Positions 47,501 through 59,500 of a stretch of 64,000 nucleotides of DNA are shown here, piece by piece; position 1 is the stretch's first letter, and every line of letters starts with the position of its first letter. The notes beneath the pieces were generated by a model. It was not told where the DNA came from, ran no database searches, and saw only the letters and a program-made list of their open reading frames with translations. This DNA is from Trachythela sp. YZ-2020. Its lineage: Eukaryota; Cnidaria; Anthozoa; Malacalcyonacea; Clavulariidae. Where the stretch lies: NCBI GenBank assembly GCA_016169945.1, contig JADLSH010000369.1:6528001-6592000 (forward strand). Direction: 5' to 3'. The position numbers were made by a program, and so were the translations under genes.

Positions 47501-50500
47501 CAGGCTAGGGCATCCGGACTAGGGCATCCGGACTAGGGCATCCAGGCTAGGGCATCCAGGCTAGGGCATCCGAGCTAGGGCATCTGTGCTAGGGCATCTG
47601 GGCTAGGGAATCCGGGCTAGGGCATCCAGGCTAGGGCATCCGGGCTAGGGCATCTGTGCTAGGGCATCTGGGCTAGGGAATCCGGGCTAGGGCATCCAGG
47701 CTAGGGCATCCGGGCTAGGGCATCCAGGCTAGGGCATCCTGGCTAGGGCATCCAGGCTAGGGCATCCAGGCTAGGGCACCCGGCTAGGGCATCTGTGCTA
47801 GGGCATCTGGGCTAGGGAATCCGGGCTAGGGCATCTGGGCTAAGGCATCCAGGCTAGGGCATCCACGTGGGCTAGGGCATCCGGGCTAGGGCATCCACGT
47901 GGGCTAGGGCATCCGGGCTAGGGCATCCGGGCTAGGGCATCCGGACTAGGGCATCCGGGCTAGGGCATCCAGGCTAGGGCATACAGGCTAGGGCATCCAC
48001 GTGGGCTGGGGCATCCAGGCTAGGGCATCCACGTGGGCTAGGGCATCCAGGCTAGGGCATATAGCTAGAAAACAGTTTCGACTGATGCAGATACCCACTA
48101 ATAGGTAACCGCCCCCATCTGGCGGCGGAAGTGACGTCACGCTTTCATATTACACCGGAAGTAATTAGTATTCAGAGTGTGTGGAGTGATGACGTCATCA
48201 GCGTACGTACCCCTGTGTCCTATTTTGCATTGTTATGAAAAAAATATGTGAGCACAAATAAAAACCTAAAGTTTCGTTCATATTCTTTTGTAAATGTGAT
48301 GGCCCGGAAGCTCATCCAACCAGTCCACGTTGAGTTCAAAAGGGAGATAAATGGGGTTATACGAATACGAAAATGTATACATTTTTAGAGCGAAATATTG
48401 TGGTGACGGTGAATAATGTGGATACGTACCCTTTGAGAGCAGCCCTGTTCGGCTGTGATCTCAATAAACCATATCTTACACATTTCTGTTAAGCCCATAG
48501 CACGTAAGGGACAGAAACGTAAACTTTTGCTAACAGAGGAAATGTTTACAAAGTCAAACGTTCTAAGCTGGACAATATACTTAATCACTGTTTATTTCTG
48601 TAAAATTGTTATACTTAAAGGAATAAATTTGTTTAAAATGTTAATCCGTGTTGTGTTAATTTATACATGCAGTCAACCAAAGCGGTGTACCGGTAGCGAT
48701 ATTTTACTTTAAAAATCAGTACGGTTTCGATGAGAACCTCCACTTTTTTCCTTTCGGGGCGAGCCAGAAGTACACTTGAAAAATTTCCCTGCGTTCCTGA
48801 AATTATGTCCCCAAAAGATGGCTAGAAAATCGTTCAAACGGGACGCAAGGGACGTCGGGACCTGCTAAAAACCCCTGCAAAGGTCCACGTCGGGACTCTA
48901 AAAATATCCGCAGCAAGGTCCCGTAAATGAGTACTTCTACGGGACTTGCTAAATATGTCCCGCAACAAGGTCCCGTAGAAGTACTAGCAAGTCCTGTAGA
49001 AGTACTCATTTACGGGACCTTGCGGCGGGACATATTTCCTTGCTGCGGGACATATTTAGCAGGTCCCGACGTCCCTTGCGTTTGAACGATTTGCTAGCCA
49101 TCTTTTTGCGGACATAATTTCAGGAACGCAGGGAAATGTTTCAAGTGTACTTCTGGCTGGTTAAAGGAAAAAAGTGGAGGTTCTCATCGAAACCGTACTG
49201 ATTTTTAGAGTAAAATATCGCTACCGGTACACCGCTTTGGTTGACTGCATGTATAAATTAACACAACACGGATTAACATTTTAAACAAATTTATTCCTTT
49301 AAGTATAACAATTTTACAGAAATAAACAGTGATTAAGTATATTGTCCAGCTTAGAACGTTTGACTTTGTAAACATTTCCTCTGTTAGCAAAAGTTTACGT
49401 TTCTGTCCCTTACGTGATATGGGCTTAACAGAAATGTGTAAGATATGGTTTATTGAGATCACAGCCGAACAGGGCTGCTCTCAAAGGGTACGTATCCACA
49501 TTATTCACCGTCACCACAATATTTCGCTCTAAAAATGTATACATTTTCGTATTCGTATAACCCCATTTATCTCCTTTTTGAACTCAACTTGGACTGGTTG
49601 GATGAGCAGATGGGGCGGTTACCTACTCCCACTTACCCTGACAAAGTAAAGCCTACAAACAAGTAAAGATTGTCTTCTAAAGGTCAAAACTCGCAACCGC
49701 AATTTCTCAACCTGGCATTTTGCACAGCGCATTGTACTTGCTCCAATTCATAATCGCCATTCATACTAAATTACATATAGTATACGATTTCTGGCACAAT
49801 ACGACAAAGAATGAAGAATATAGATTTTTAGTTGCCACGAAAATCAACCAAGATGGCGTCGATTGCAAACGAGTCAATATACTTAATCACTGTTTATTTC
49901 TGTAAATATATTTCTATTCATAATACAGTAAGATGTTTTCAAAACAAACCAAAAATATTAAAGTAACTCAACTATTTCGATGTAAACGGCTGGACAAAAC
50001 TTTTAAATCAACCAAGATGGCGCCTAATGACACGTAGTGACGTCATGTGCAAGCAAAGAATTGCTTGTCTCTGTCACCAAGTCATTCTATTTTGAGCAAT
50101 GATTTACTTTAATGTTTATGAAGTCTTTAGTTGACTTTTTCACTTTATTCTTGTAGAGAATCACTTCTAAAGTTCAACTGAATACTGTGCCGTCCGCTCC
50201 TGATGGTGTTGACATTAAGATTCAGCGGAGGGAGTGTGGGTAAGTACCTTTTAGCCCCCATGAAGGTGGCTTATTTATTACAGGCACGTTTGAGGTGGGG
50301 CTGGATAATAAATCTAATCAGTACACATGCGTGGATGGGAGGTGGGGCTTATTAGAGTGAGAGGGGCTTAATATAATAGAATATTTTACTTCTCTTTACT
50401 TTTACTTTCTTCATTTCAAACTTCAACGCTTTCTAAAGTATTTTTGGCAACATTTTCACCAGAAAAAATTCCTGTGCATGCATGATCCTGTTATCCTGCA

Positions 50501-53500
50501 CTATCAATCAAGATGCTTGTTTTCTATTAGTTATAGGTAAATACTTCATGTATGCCTAACGCCTATCCAACACTCATGGGTGGAAAAAGTATATTCATAG
50601 AATGCCAACCTGTACAACAGTCAACAATCTAGTATTTAATATTAGAGTGTAGACTCTAGAAGCAGATGACCATTAGATATATTTTAGATACACAGAGCTA
50701 GATATTTGCTGATTTGCAGTGCAGTTGTGAGCTCAACAGGCGTTGGAGGGAAAGGATGGACACATTTGGGACAAAATTATAAACATACATGAAGTAATCA
50801 GATATTCCGGTTCGTCTGCCAAATATAGTCACGATATATTCTATGAAATATATCTTATGGTCAAGTGTTCTAAATTGAGTGCTATATTTTAATATTCCTT
50901 TTTTTAGTTCTGATAGTGTTAAAGAGAACGAGTGTCTGGGCGTCAAACCTGGAACAAAGGTGAAAAAATATTTTGATTCTTTTCTACGTAGATTGACTTA
51001 TAAAATGAATTTCGAAAAATCCTAGATCTGGACTAAAATCAAGACTACATTTTAAAAGGTGTAGCTCGAATTTGTAGAAATTTGCATATTGATTGCTGAG
51101 AATTGAGCATCTGTGGCGTTATGGTCAATGGCTACCCAGTGACCATAACATATCTTTAATTGCTGAATTTCGTTACTTTTTCGATCTATTTCATCATTTT
51201 TAGTGCCGGAATACTTTGCAGTATTGTAAGAAGTTGGCAAAAATTCACATGACACAGTCAGTCAGAGAGTCAGTCAGTCGTAGTGTAAACTTTCCGGGGG
51301 GTGTTCACAAATAGTACTTATTTGTCAAAACTCCAAGGTTGAAATGTTTTTACAATATTAAACGAAATTTATTCAGTTGTAGCACTACATAATTGTCTTC
51401 GGTTGTTTCACTGCGTGGTTAAGCAAACCGTACGGCAATATTTCATCAAGTAATTAATTAAAGCTCCATCATGTACATATATAGAACAGTGTGTGAGAAA
51501 TCTCCCCGGTATCTAAATTTTTGGCGAAAAATGCAACTGAGCACGTGTTTATGGCATGAAATATTTGCGTACAAATGTCGGATGTTTAGCAGTGAGAAAC
51601 CGTATGCAGCGTATATCAATATAAATATTGCTTTCTCCAGTTTAGCAGCAACAATTTAACATTATTTGAATATTGTTGAATCAGTAAACTAGTTATAAAC
51701 ATGAGTTTATGTGCCTATATTTTATCAAGAGAACCGCGTGTTTGTAATCCCTATTCTATATAATAGCTGAAAATAATTTGTCTATAAAGACCCTTGGCCT
51801 TCATGTTGAAAAATGTGTACTGTTGTGTATAGTAATAAGCTAAGAATAAGCTATAAATCAATTTACTGAAATAAACAAATTCAAAATAATTATTATTTTC
51901 GGAGTTTACTGCCAAATGCTTAAATTTGCTTTGTTACACGCATCGATACTCTGCCACTATAGCCAGAAGATAAGGAGTTGAATCTTATTTACATAATAGA
52001 CATAATATAGATTTAATATGTAAATCAGACTGATCTTATTACGTACTATTACTAGAATATAAAATATGGTCTGTTACGTTTGTATAAACACTTGTGTTTT
52101 AGATTGTGGTATCATATAAAATGCTATTTTATTAAACTGAGTACGTTAGAAACTGACTGAGATTGTTCAAGTTTATATTTTATTTAACATGAAACGTAGA
52201 ATTTTGTTCCTTTTACAATAGTGTTTACTTGACTAAGTTGTTTGCTAATCATAGCAGTAGTACTCAGACGACAATGCGAGCAAGCAAAAGGCTAGGTCAC
52301 GCTAAACTCACTATAAATTGCAAAATGCTATTACATTGAAGTTAAAACGCGCACTATCTAAAAAACCTTCATTGTTAAATTGTGTGCACGTTCAAACACC
52401 GAACTGTTATCGCTATAGCAGTACCAACTTCCATTGCGTTTTGGTTCACTCGGTTTTATAAGTAATTATAAATGGGGCATAATTTGCCTGCGTATGTTTA
52501 CGCTTGGCGTTAAAAACACGATTTTCAAAAGCGAAGTTAATAATAGAAGTAGATTAACACCCCCATCTGGCGGCGGAAGTGATTGTGTCGCGTGAACCGG
52601 AAGTACGTATAGGGGTATACGTATAGGGGTATACGTATAGGGGTATACGTATAAGGGTATACGTATATGGCACCGGAAGTATGTATAGGGGTATACGTAT
52701 AGGGGTATACGTATAAAGGTATACGTATAACCCTCTTTAATTAAAGTTTATTGTATTGTATAGGGGTATACGTATAAGGGTATACGTATAGGGGTATACG
52801 TATAGGAGGGATAACGTCATAAACAAATGTGGCGCAACAACGTTCGATGCGGTCTGACTGGTTAAGTCTATGTACGGTACAAGTATAAAAGTCAAAAGGG
52901 TGATAAGTATTCATTTTAAGTTGTAGAGATGGAGTGTTTACATGGAAAACCTGCTGAACAGTCTACATGGGCACAAGATGTACAGGTAGATGAGGTTTCG
53001 TCCTCGGAATATAAAAAACTTTTCGGTTTGTTAGAAGCTATATACGTAGAGGCTGTTTCTTGCGAAGTCTGCAAACTTAGTAAAGAAAGGTGTTGTGGCT
53101 GTGAGTATGATCACCCAAGTCAGCGCCAGCACGACTGTCTCGTGCTATCAGAACAAGAGAGATGGCAAACGTATGGTTTGGAAGCGATAGAGCGAGTGAT
53201 CAGTAAACGCATGGTATGGAGAGAGTTTATTGAAGCAGTTAGAGTAATGAAGCTACAGTACCATAAAGATGTTCGTGGGCATTCTGAAAGTCTAGAGAAA
53301 AGTCCTGATTCAACGTTTGTTTATTCATTGATGGACCTTCGTGAAAACACTGAGGATCGTGAGTTTGAGTCTATTTTGAGCTATCTTTCGTATTGGAGAG
53401 AGGACAGACTTTGAAATAAAATTATCTTGGAGCGACTTTGGGCGAGATCCTTGACGTCAGGGAAGCGTACAAGACACAAAAAAACGGCTCTTTTAAGAGC

Positions 53501-56500
53501 CATCAAATATACTAAAAGAACTAAACGAGTTTCGTGTTTACATATTTATAGTATGCACTGATCACATTTCGCTTAGCGTCGATACCCCAACACATGGACA
53601 GATCAAATGACAAATCAGAGATGTATAGTGTACACTGAACACATTTCGCTGAATATCAATACTTTTCGCATGAAATTCTTCGATAATCACTCATTTATCA
53701 AACCAATAGTCATTTTCCAGTGCCTAAGTTTTATTACTAGCTTACTAGCTTAGCTGTGAGATACAAAGGATTTGAATAATTTTTGACAGCTAATTGGAAT
53801 ATAAAATAATGATTTCCGACTTAGCAGCATGAGTCTACTTAAAACATTTTGATCTATGCAGACATATTTTGTTAGTCAGAAACTTATCCTCAAAATATAG
53901 CACTGATAAGACCTTTTTATTATGACATTACACAATCGTCTCTCTCTCTCCTTTTGCGATAAAAATGTGGACATGTTTGTGAGGCACTTATTGCTGATTT
54001 TTGACGTGCTATAGCGATGTTTACTATAGATGCTTACTGATGTTTACTTTGGCATGCTGTGTTCGTTGAGCCGTGCGCGCATAAATTTAGGTTGATCTAT
54101 GCACACATATTTTGTTAGTCATTGACACTACTCAGTTCACGAATCCTTTAAGGGTGATATCGCCGCATTGTACAAGTATTTCTAGCTGTATCAATCCTTT
54201 TGCATAGCACACACATCCTTCTTGAATTCCATCGCCTTCGTATTTTTCTCATGCGTCTTCGCATTAAGGCCCTTCGCACAAATATACAGTTTTTACACAT
54301 ATTGTCCGGGTTTTACACTATTTTCCAGCTTAGATCACTTGACGTTTCCTATATTTCTGTATATTTTGGGGTTCCCTAGGAGTTCCCTTGGGGTTCTCTC
54401 GGGGTTCTCACATATTTAGCGAGTCCCGTAGAAAGTTCTCATTTACGGGACCTTTTTGCGGGACATATTTAGCAAGTCCTGTAGAAGTACTCCTTTACGG
54501 GACCTTGTTGCGGGACATATTTAGCGGGTCCCGACGTCCCTTGCGTCCCGTTTGAACGATTTGCTAGCCATCTTTTTGCGGACATAATTTCAGGAACGCA
54601 GGGAAATTTTTCAAGTGGAGGTTCTCATCGAAACCGTAATGATTTTTAGAGTAAAATATCGCTACCGGTACACCGTTTTGGTTGACTGCATGCATAAATT
54701 AACACAACACGGATTAACACTTTAAACAAATTTATTCTTTTAAGTATAACAATTTTACAGAAATAACGTAGCGACGTCCCGGGGTCCCGTTTGACAAAAT
54801 GTGTAGGTCTTGCCATGGAACAGTCTTACGGGACGTCGGGACGCGTTCAGGTGCGTCCCGTATCGACGTCCCGGGGTCCCGTTTGACAAAATGTGTAGGT
54901 CTTGCCATGGAACAGTCTTACGGGACGTCGGGACACGTTAAAATGCGTCCCGTAGCAACGTCCCGGGGTCCCGCTTGACAAAATGTATAGGTATCGCCAT
55001 GGCACAGTCTTACGGGACGTAAGGACACTTCTACAGGCTTTTTCAAGGACGTGTTTGTTCGACATAATCATTAAAAACTGTGTACCATGAAAAGAGAAGT
55101 CATTTCGCTCCATGCCACGAACGCGTAAAGACTGTCCTCTGTGCGGAACGAAAAACCTTTGCAAACTATCCAATCATTTGGCAGACACCCACCGGTTATC
55201 AAGTGAAGAAAGACGTGTTTATCTGAATAACGTCAAGTCATCTTGCGCAGATGAAGAAGACCACGACATTATGCCCAGAGCAAAAAGAGCTAGAATGGAT
55301 AATTTCGATGAAGGGGCATCTACCTCTTCTGAATATCAAAACGGCGATATTTTCGATAGTGATGATTATAACGAGGAAGAATATAACAGCGAAGAAAAAG
55401 AGAGCAGCAGCGAAGAAAATGAGAACAGCGAGGAAAATGACAACAAAGAGGAGAGCGAAGACGGGGATTACCAAACGAGCGAAGATGGAGAGGACTATGA
55501 CCCCTGGCAAACGTTGATACATGAAGCAAAACTGCACCTTTTTGATGAATTTCAAGAAAACGTTAAGTGCGTTGAAAATGAAGGTTTTAGTGAAGTTGAA
55601 GCTAAAAGGCGATCGTTTTCAGCAATTCTCCCAAAACTGACCAAAGAACTAGAAGATGTTTATGCAGACCGGCTGCTGTGGATGTCACACATGAAAAAAG
55701 ATCCAACTCACCAGAAGATTATGCAGACAAGAGATAATTTGATAGACGTAGATTTCCTCGACCGGGACGAAGCTTTATATTCCGCAGTAGAAAAAAGAAA
55801 ATATCTTTTCAAGCGTCTGCTAGAAGACAGACAGCATTTCCATGACAGTCATGATGATGATGGTGATGATGATGGTGGTGATGATGGTGATGATACTGGC
55901 GTACATTATCAATTGAAAAATAAATTACATTATCATTAATAATAAATGTGTTCAAAAAAAGCAATTGCCTCAGTCAAATTGTTTGATCACTTACTTTTTT
56001 CCTGAAACGGTGTAAGCCAGCAGATGTCTAGAGCAGCCCTGTTTGGCTGTAATCTCAGTAAACCATGTCTTACACATTTCTGTTAAGCCCATAGCACGTA
56101 AGGGACAGAAACGTAAACTTTTGCTAACAGAGGAAATGTTTACAAAGTCAAACGTTCTAAGCTGGACAGTAATCACTGTTTATTTCTGTAAAATTGTTAT
56201 ACTTAAAAGAATAAATTTGTTTAAAGTGTTAATCCGTGTTGTGTTAATTTATGCATGCAGTCAACCAAAACGGTGTACCGGTAGCGATATTTTACTCTAA
56301 AAATCAATACGGTTTCGATGAGAACCTCCACTTGAAAAATTTCCCTGCGTTCCTGAAATTATGTCCGCAAAAAGATGGCTAGCAAATCGTTCAAACGGGA
56401 CGCAAGGGACGTCGGGACCCGCTAAATATGTCCCGCAACAAGGTCCCGTAAAGGAGTACTTCTACAGGACTCGCTAAATATGTGAGAACCCCGAGAGAAC

Positions 56501-59500
56501 CCCAAGGGAACTCCTAGGGAACACCAAAATATACAGAAATATAGGAAACGTCAAGTGATCTAAGCTGGAAAATAGTGTAAAACCCGGACAATATGTGTAA
56601 AAACTGTATATTTGTGCGAAGGGCCTTAATGCGAAGACGCATGAGAAAAATACGAAGGCGATGGAATTCAAGAAGGATGTGTGTGCTATGCAAAAGGATT
56701 GATACAGCTAGAAATACTTGTACAATGCGGTGATATCACCCTTAAAGGATTCGTGAACTGAGTAGTGTCAATGACTAACAAAATATGTGTGCATAGATCA
56801 ACCTAAATTTATGCGCGCACGGCTCAACGAACACAGCATGCCAAAGTAAACATCAGTAAGCATCTATAGTAAACATCGCTATAGCACGTCAAAAATCAGC
56901 AATAAGTGCCTCACAAACATGTCCACATTTTTATCGCAAAAGGAGAGAGAGAGACGATTGTGTAATGTCATAATAAAAAGGTCTTATCAGTGCTATATTT
57001 TGAGGATGAGTTTCTGACTAACAAAATATGTGTGCATAGATCAAAATGTTTTAAGTAGACTCATGCTGCTAAGTCGGAAATCATTATTTTATATTCCAAT
57101 TAGCTGTCAAAAATTATTCAAATCCTTTGTATCTCACAGCTAAGCTAGTAAGCTAGTAATAAAACTTAGGCACTGGAAAATGACTATTGGTTTGATAAAT
57201 GAGTGATTATCGAAGAATTTCATGCGAAAAGTATTGATATTCAGCGAAATGTGTTCAGTGTACACTATACATCTCTGATTTGTCATTTGATCTGTCCATG
57301 TGTTGGGGTATCGACGCTAAGCGAAATGTGATCAGTGCATACTATAAATATGTAAACACGAAACTCGTTTAGTTCTTTTAGTATATTTGATGGCTCTTAA
57401 AAGAGCCGTTTTTTTGTGTCTTGTACGCTTCCCTGACGTCAAGGATCTCGCCCAAAGTCGCTCCAAGATAATTTTATTTCAAAGTCTGTCCTCTCTCCAA
57501 TACGAAAGATAGCTCAAAATAGACTCAAACTCACGATCCTCAGTGTTTTCACGAAGGTCCATCAATGAATAAACAAACGTTGAATCAGGACTTTTCTCTA
57601 GACTTTCAAAATGCCCACGAACATCTTTATGGTACTGTAGCTTCATTGCTCTAACTGCTTCAATAAACTCTCTCCATACCATGCGTTTACTGATCACTCG
57701 CTCTATCGCTTCCAAACCATACGTTTGCCATCTCTCTTGTTCTGATAGCATGAGACAGTCGTGCTGGCGCTGACTTGGGTGATCATACTCACAGCCACAA
57801 CACCTTTCTTTACTAAGTTTGCAGACTTCGCAAGAAACAGCCTCTACGTATATAGCTTCTAGCAAACCGAAAAGTTTTTTATATTCCGAGGACGAAACCT
57901 CATCTACCTGTACATCTTGTGCCCATGTAGACTGTTCAGCAGGTTTTCCATGTAAACACTCCATCTCTACAACTTAAAATGAATACTTATCACCCTTTTG
58001 ACTTTTATACTTGTACCGTACATAGACTTAACCAGTCAGACCGCATCGAACGTTGTTGCGCCACATTTGTTTATGACGTTATCCCTCCTATACGTATACC
58101 CCTGTACGTATACCCTTATACGTATACCCCTATACAATACAATAAACTTTAATTAAAGAGGGTTATACGTATACCTTTATACGTATACCCCTATACGTAT
58201 ACCCCTATACATACTTCCGGTGCCATATACGTATACCCTTATACGTATACCCCTATACGTATACCCCTATACGTATACCCCTATACGTACTTCCGGTTCA
58301 GGCGACACAATCACTTCCGCCGCCAGATGGGGGTGTTAATCTACTCATAGACCTTCGAAAAACAAATGTCATGAGAACTTGACAATCTTGACATATAAAT
58401 ACTGCTAGCTAATTCCATGCATGACTCATCTATTTACGTCAGCAATAAATAAACATTACTTGCATTTACTTGTAAATTATGGTGTTACACACAGGATCCA
58501 AAATTCAACAAAAATATGTCTTCGCCGCAGAGTACTTCAGTGCTTCCATATTAATCTTTCGTTTTCCTCACTGAATTTCCCCCCATTTTCACTCCCATTT
58601 TCCTCAAAACTTATGGCTCTTTGAAACTTTGCACAATCCTTGGATCCCTAGTTCGTGTTTGTTCTTCCCTTGGAAATTTACGCCTCAGATTCGGTGATTA
58701 CAGGCCACGCCAATATTCATATAGGCTTGTAAACACCTCGCCTATGACTATAGTCCATGCTATATGATATATTCCATATATATGACTATAGTTCATGACT
58801 ATGACTATAGTCGATGACTATGACTACAGTCCATGACTATGACTATAGCCCATGACTATGACTATAGCCCATGACTATGACTATTGTCCATGACTATGAC
58901 TATAGTCCATGACTATGATGTGAATTTTGTTATGGACATGTGATTGCTATGACTAAATATGTAGTAACAAATTTCTAAATATTTTTGTCTTGAAAACAAA
59001 AATAAGTGGTTCCCATGCCCCTTGCTTGTCGTCAGATCAGCTTTGTGGTAGATATTTAACATGTTGGTGATTGATATTTTAGGTATCTTTTGATGTGATT
59101 GTAACGGCTACTTCATGCAAAAATAACAAGACAAGGTAATAACTGTCACCGAGGGTTAATATTTCTAGAAAAATTTCATTGAAATAAAAATATTCTATTG
59201 CATAGGTAGTATATATTTGACGATAATTTATTTTTGTTATCGTATCGTTGTTACGAGTATACAACTATATAACACGTGCATTTAGGGAAGACAACCTTAG
59301 TACTATTAGCGAGGTAAATAGTAACCAAGTGTTGATAGCATTTGAACAAAAATGAAGTTGCCTTTACATTTTTTAGTCATTAAAACGATTAAACCGTTTA
59401 AACGTGCTGGTTTAACACCATGTTGGTGTTACCAGAACCGTGGTCCTTGCTCTTGCGCGAAAAATAGTGTCATCTTTTCGCGTCAGGAATACGACTACAT

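Larger units (their letters stand above)
52548..58345. mobile_element. 5.8-kb AG-ended giant-TIR element with two kinds of gene, integrin intron 14
   Basis: The inverted arms are about 2.2 kb and run from AGTAGATTAACACCCCCATC at 52548 to its complement ending at 58345. The flanks AATAGA and CATAGA differ at one base, consistent with a 6-bp target duplication. Each arm carries GGCGGAAGTG and CCGGAAGTA boxes, a 14-bp tandem repeat, a 161-codon gene and a histone-type stem-loop. The unique centre (54767–56182) holds three 92-bp repeats and a 275-codon gene. No transposase, integrase or polymerase is recognised. Known for comparison: Maverick/Polinton elements have 6-bp duplications, AG termini and short tandem repeats in their TIRs. 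This element could be a derived or satellite relative of those, or a separate family. Confidence 0.8.

Noticed and set aside
47328..48066. CRISPR-like array
   Set aside because: Units are directly adjacent 14-mers without unique spacers, in animal DNA; it is a minisatellite.
48455..48712. 85-codon gene, mirrored at 49205–49462 and 56043–56300
   Set aside because: It lies in repeat arms. The sequence is low in coding character, and the antisense frame is equally open; no domain.
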